A DNA stretch of 64,000 nt. Origin: Scatophagus argus. Its lineage: Eukaryota; Chordata; Actinopteri; Scatophagidae. The translations under genes were made by a program, and so were the position numbers. A model generated the notes under the pieces. The model saw only the letters and a program-made list of their open reading frames with translations, had not been told where the DNA came from and did no database searches. Location of the stretch: NCBI RefSeq assembly GCF_020382885.2, contig NC_058495.1, positions 21,186,127 to 21,250,126 on the forward strand, given 5' to 3'. How positions within the stretch are numbered: position 1 is the first letter of the stretch; each line of letters begins with the position of its first letter. Shown piece after piece: positions 61,583 through 64,000 of this stretch.

Positions 61583-62169
61583 CACTATAACAATAAAATA
61601 AGTATTGGGACACACCTATTTATTATATTCAGGTGTGGAATGGAGCTGTTTTTCAGGGGTTGGACTTGGTCCCTGACTTCCAGTGAAGGGAAATCTTAAT
61701 GATTCAGCATACCAAGACATTTTGGACAATGCTTGGCTTCCAACTTTGTGGCAGCAATTTGGAGGAGGCCCTTTTCTATTCCAGCATGACTGTATCCCAG
61801 TGCACAAAGCAAAGCTCCATAAAGACATGGTTGGATGAGTTTGGTGTGGAAGAACTGGACTGGCCCACACAGAGTCCTGACCTCAACCCCATCAAACACC
61901 TTTGGGATGAACTGGAATGGAGATTTTGAGCCAGACCTTTTGGTCCAACATCAGTGTCTGACCTCCCAAATGCTCTACTGCATGAATGAGCAAAAATCCC
62001 CACCGAAACACGCCAAAATCTTGTGGAAAGCCTTTCCAGAAGAGTGGATGCTGTTATAGCTGCAAAGGAGGGACCAACGCCATACTAATGTCAATGAATT
62101 TAGAATGCAATGTCATTAAAGACCATGTTGGTGTAATGATCAGGTGTCCCCATACTTTTGTCTATATTG
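61583..62169 (+). mobile_element. Tc1/mariner-like deletion derivative with a transposase remnant
   Basis: Terminal inverted repeats are recognisable (left AGTATTGGGACACACCT; right, reversed, AGTATGGGGACACCTG), and the element is flanked by the target dinucleotide TA on both sides (61581-61582 and 62170-62171). The 587-bp interior keeps only the C-terminal part of a DD34E transposase, with GFQLCGSNLEEALF, SIKTWLDEFGVEELDWP and SPDLNPIKHLWDELE. The expected third catalytic Glu of NPIE is Lys here, the N-terminal DNA-binding and first-Asp parts are gone, and the frame is broken after LEWRF. Confidence 0.8.
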
Positions 62170-62942
62170 TATATGTTAGGTTTCATCAACATCATTCCTA
62201 CAGGAAAGCTCGCAAAACAGCCAGTTAATTTTTGTGCAGCAGTGAAGCAGGGGGGCTAGAATTTGTGCAAGGCTTCATCTTAGCAACAGTCGACTTCCAG
62301 CTATTCCTCGTACTTTTAAATGGACGCTACACTACAGAGCCTGGCACAAACACCTCACAGTCTTTATCTCGCGTTTAAGCACAAAGTCTGTAAATGATCA
62401 AAACACGTCAGTGTCTTGTTTCAGGTGAAAGTGTGCTCAGTGTGTCTGCAGTTATTAATGTATTACTCATTCTGAGATTTGTTTGGCTAATGTTTAACTT
62501 TATTGAGGAGATGAGGTGTAACTTCCTGATATCAAGATGTATTGATAGCTTTAGTCACAAAGGAAGGAGGCCTGTTTCAGCACGTGATCAAAGGATTGTG
62601 TTCACACATGAACTACTTCAAGCTGTAGATCACTGATTAGGTTAAATACATTAATTTCTTGTAGTCCAATAGTTTTAAATGTAGGAGTTAAACTTTTTTT
62701 TATGTTTTAAAGCCAGCTTTCTTTTATACAACACATTTAAACAAAATAATTCATTGTTACGGTCCATATTTCAAGATACTTGACGTACTAGTTGATGACA
62801 GCATATTTCCACAAACATCATAAAAAATGTATTTTCAGTTTTGATACTCAGGCCTACTTTAATGTTCTTCATATTTGCGCTTATTGTAAGCGTATGTCAC
62901 AAAATCAACTCATTTTTATGAAGGATTCTTGGTAATTTATTC

Positions 62943-63483
62943 CAGTGGTGGGATGTAATTCAGTACTTTTACTCAACTACTGTAGTGAAGTACAATTTTG
63001 AGGTATTTGTAGTTGAGTACATTAATTTTTGCTACTTTATCCTTAATATTATCATTATATCATCTTTTTTTCTGTTTTTACTCCACTACATTTACATCTT
63101 TGAATGTCTCCTTTAGGAAGACCAGCAGTCTGGATTATAGACATATTCGGTTTGTAATGAAATAAAACTACAGCAAAGAGCTTAGAAACAAAGACAACTG
63201 ATTGTCACAATGATTGACAAATGAAAAATTTAGTTGATGAAAATAAATGGAATAGTTACTGTATTCCATTTATTTTCATCAACTAAATTTTTCATTTCTA
63301 ACATGGCATGTATTATTTCACATTAATCACCCTTAGCTCTACCTGGACCAGCTAAATAGTTAAATAGTGCTGAATGAATCAAATGATATATAAAATATGA
63401 TGACACTGAAGCCATCCTGCCTTAATACTGTGCATTTAACTACTTTTACTAAACCAATATACTGCGTATGTCTTCTACCACTG
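62943..63483. mobile_element. hAT-like MITE with internal perfect hairpin
   Basis: The element begins CAGTGGTGGGATGTAATTCA and ends CTTCTACCACTG, so the termini are inverted CAGTGGT. It is flanked by ATTTATTC (62935-62942) and TTTTATTC (63484-63491), an 8-bp target-site duplication with one mismatch, as expected of hAT elements. There is no transposase frame. The AAGTAC/TACTTTTACT-rich subterminal regions match a widespread fish MITE type. A perfect inverted repeat of 36-bp arms lies inside at 63219-63297. Confidence 0.8.
63219..63297. repeat. Perfect inverted repeat, 36-bp arms, 7-nt loop
   Basis: The left arm 63219-63254 is the exact reverse complement of the right arm 63262-63297, separated by GTTACTG. 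It is AT-rich. It lies within the hAT-like MITE and is not shared with its termini. Confidence 0.95.
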
Positions 63484-63491
63484 TTTTATTC

Positions 63492-64000
63492 ATTAAATAA
63501 TCAAGCTGCTTCCTCCTATTAAAAGGCCAATTTCATTAAATGATTGGTTAAGCGCAGTTGATCCCACACTGTGTGGAAAAAAAGTTGATCTCACCTTTGG
63601 CTTTACAGAGCAACGTAATGAGCCCACATTGAATCAAAATACTGCAAGAATTTAAAAATAAACATCGTTGTCACAAAGGTTTTTCATTTAAAGTATGCCA
63701 CAGTATTACATCCACCCTTCACACAGTCCACAATACAAGCTTTTACACAGCAACAGGGTAATAACAGCAGGGCCCTTCAGCGGCTCCTCCTGCAGTGTGC
63801 CAATCCCCCACCCGGCAAACACATCAAGAGGCTCTGCGTTCATCTTGTAAAATGCTGCAGCTGAAGGAAATTGATCTACAAGTAAATACAATGGTGGTAA
63901 TATTGAGAAAATGGTATTTGATTTTAATTGGCTGCTGCAAAGCAACCGCTGGCTGTAATCAAGGAAGCAGTGGGGGATCCACAACACAACAGTCTGCACC
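63492..64000. other. Right edge of window, no gene recognised
   Basis: A minus-strand open frame of 97 codons at 63706-63999 shows no domain or motif that I recognise and no convincing splice sites. It is treated as chance. Confidence 0.4.

Noticed and set aside
63706-63999. A 97-codon minus-strand frame at the right edge
   Set aside because: No recognisable domain and no supporting splice sites or neighbours.
1-64000. Search for CRISPR arrays, bacterial operons, integrated viral genes or capsid/envelope genes
   Set aside because: No regularly spaced repeats, bacterial-type gene clusters, or reverse transcriptase, capsid or envelope-like frames were seen.

Overview
The window is vertebrate nuclear DNA, almost certainly from a ray-finned (teleost) fish. 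The genes have many short exons with GT-AG introns, there are abundant CA/TG microsatellites, and the repeats are typical of fish: a tRNA-headed SINE, Tc1-like and hAT-like DNA elements, and LINE 3' tails. No bacterial, viral or plasmid-like module was seen. Gene structures were built by hand by joining exons at GT-AG sites whose phases add up; they have not been checked against transcripts.

Layout: 1-9.7 kb has no recognisable gene and holds microsatellites, a MITE, a SINE and a LINE-type tail. 9.7-13.0 kb carries snai1 (Snail-family zinc-finger repressor, minus strand, three exons) with its 3'UTR. 14.8-17.5 kb carries a short tp53inp2-like gene (plus). About 200 bp after its poly(A) signal starts a ggt7 copy (plus, 17.7-21.4 kb), whose first 12 exons are intact but whose last three carry two in-frame stops and one phase break. 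22.4-28.9 kb carries a compact CYLD-like deubiquitinase gene (plus, 703 codons). 30.7-40.5 kb carries top1, DNA topoisomerase I (plus, 21 coding exons, 753 aa). 41.3-46.3 kb carries zhx3 (minus, one large 909-codon exon); likely untranslated first exons lie out to about 54.3 kb. 57.0-61.2 kb carries fam83d (plus, four coding exons, 552 aa). 61.2-64 kb holds a Tc1-like deletion derivative and a hAT-like MITE with a perfect 36-bp inverted repeat.

The genes do not form one pathway. Their human counterparts SNAI1, TP53INP2, GGT7, TOP1, ZHX3 and FAM83D all lie on chromosome 20q, so the window is a shuffled piece of that conserved linkage group. The CYLD-like gene is the exception, since human CYLD is on 16q.

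I did not find a new biological system. The points most worth a second look are the decaying 3' end of ggt7, the loss of three of the five homeodomains in zhx3, the very short TP53INP2-like protein, the acidic DEGRTS degron-like site in Snail, a (TG)n tract directly at a cyldl splice acceptor, and two well-preserved transposon records with target-site duplications.
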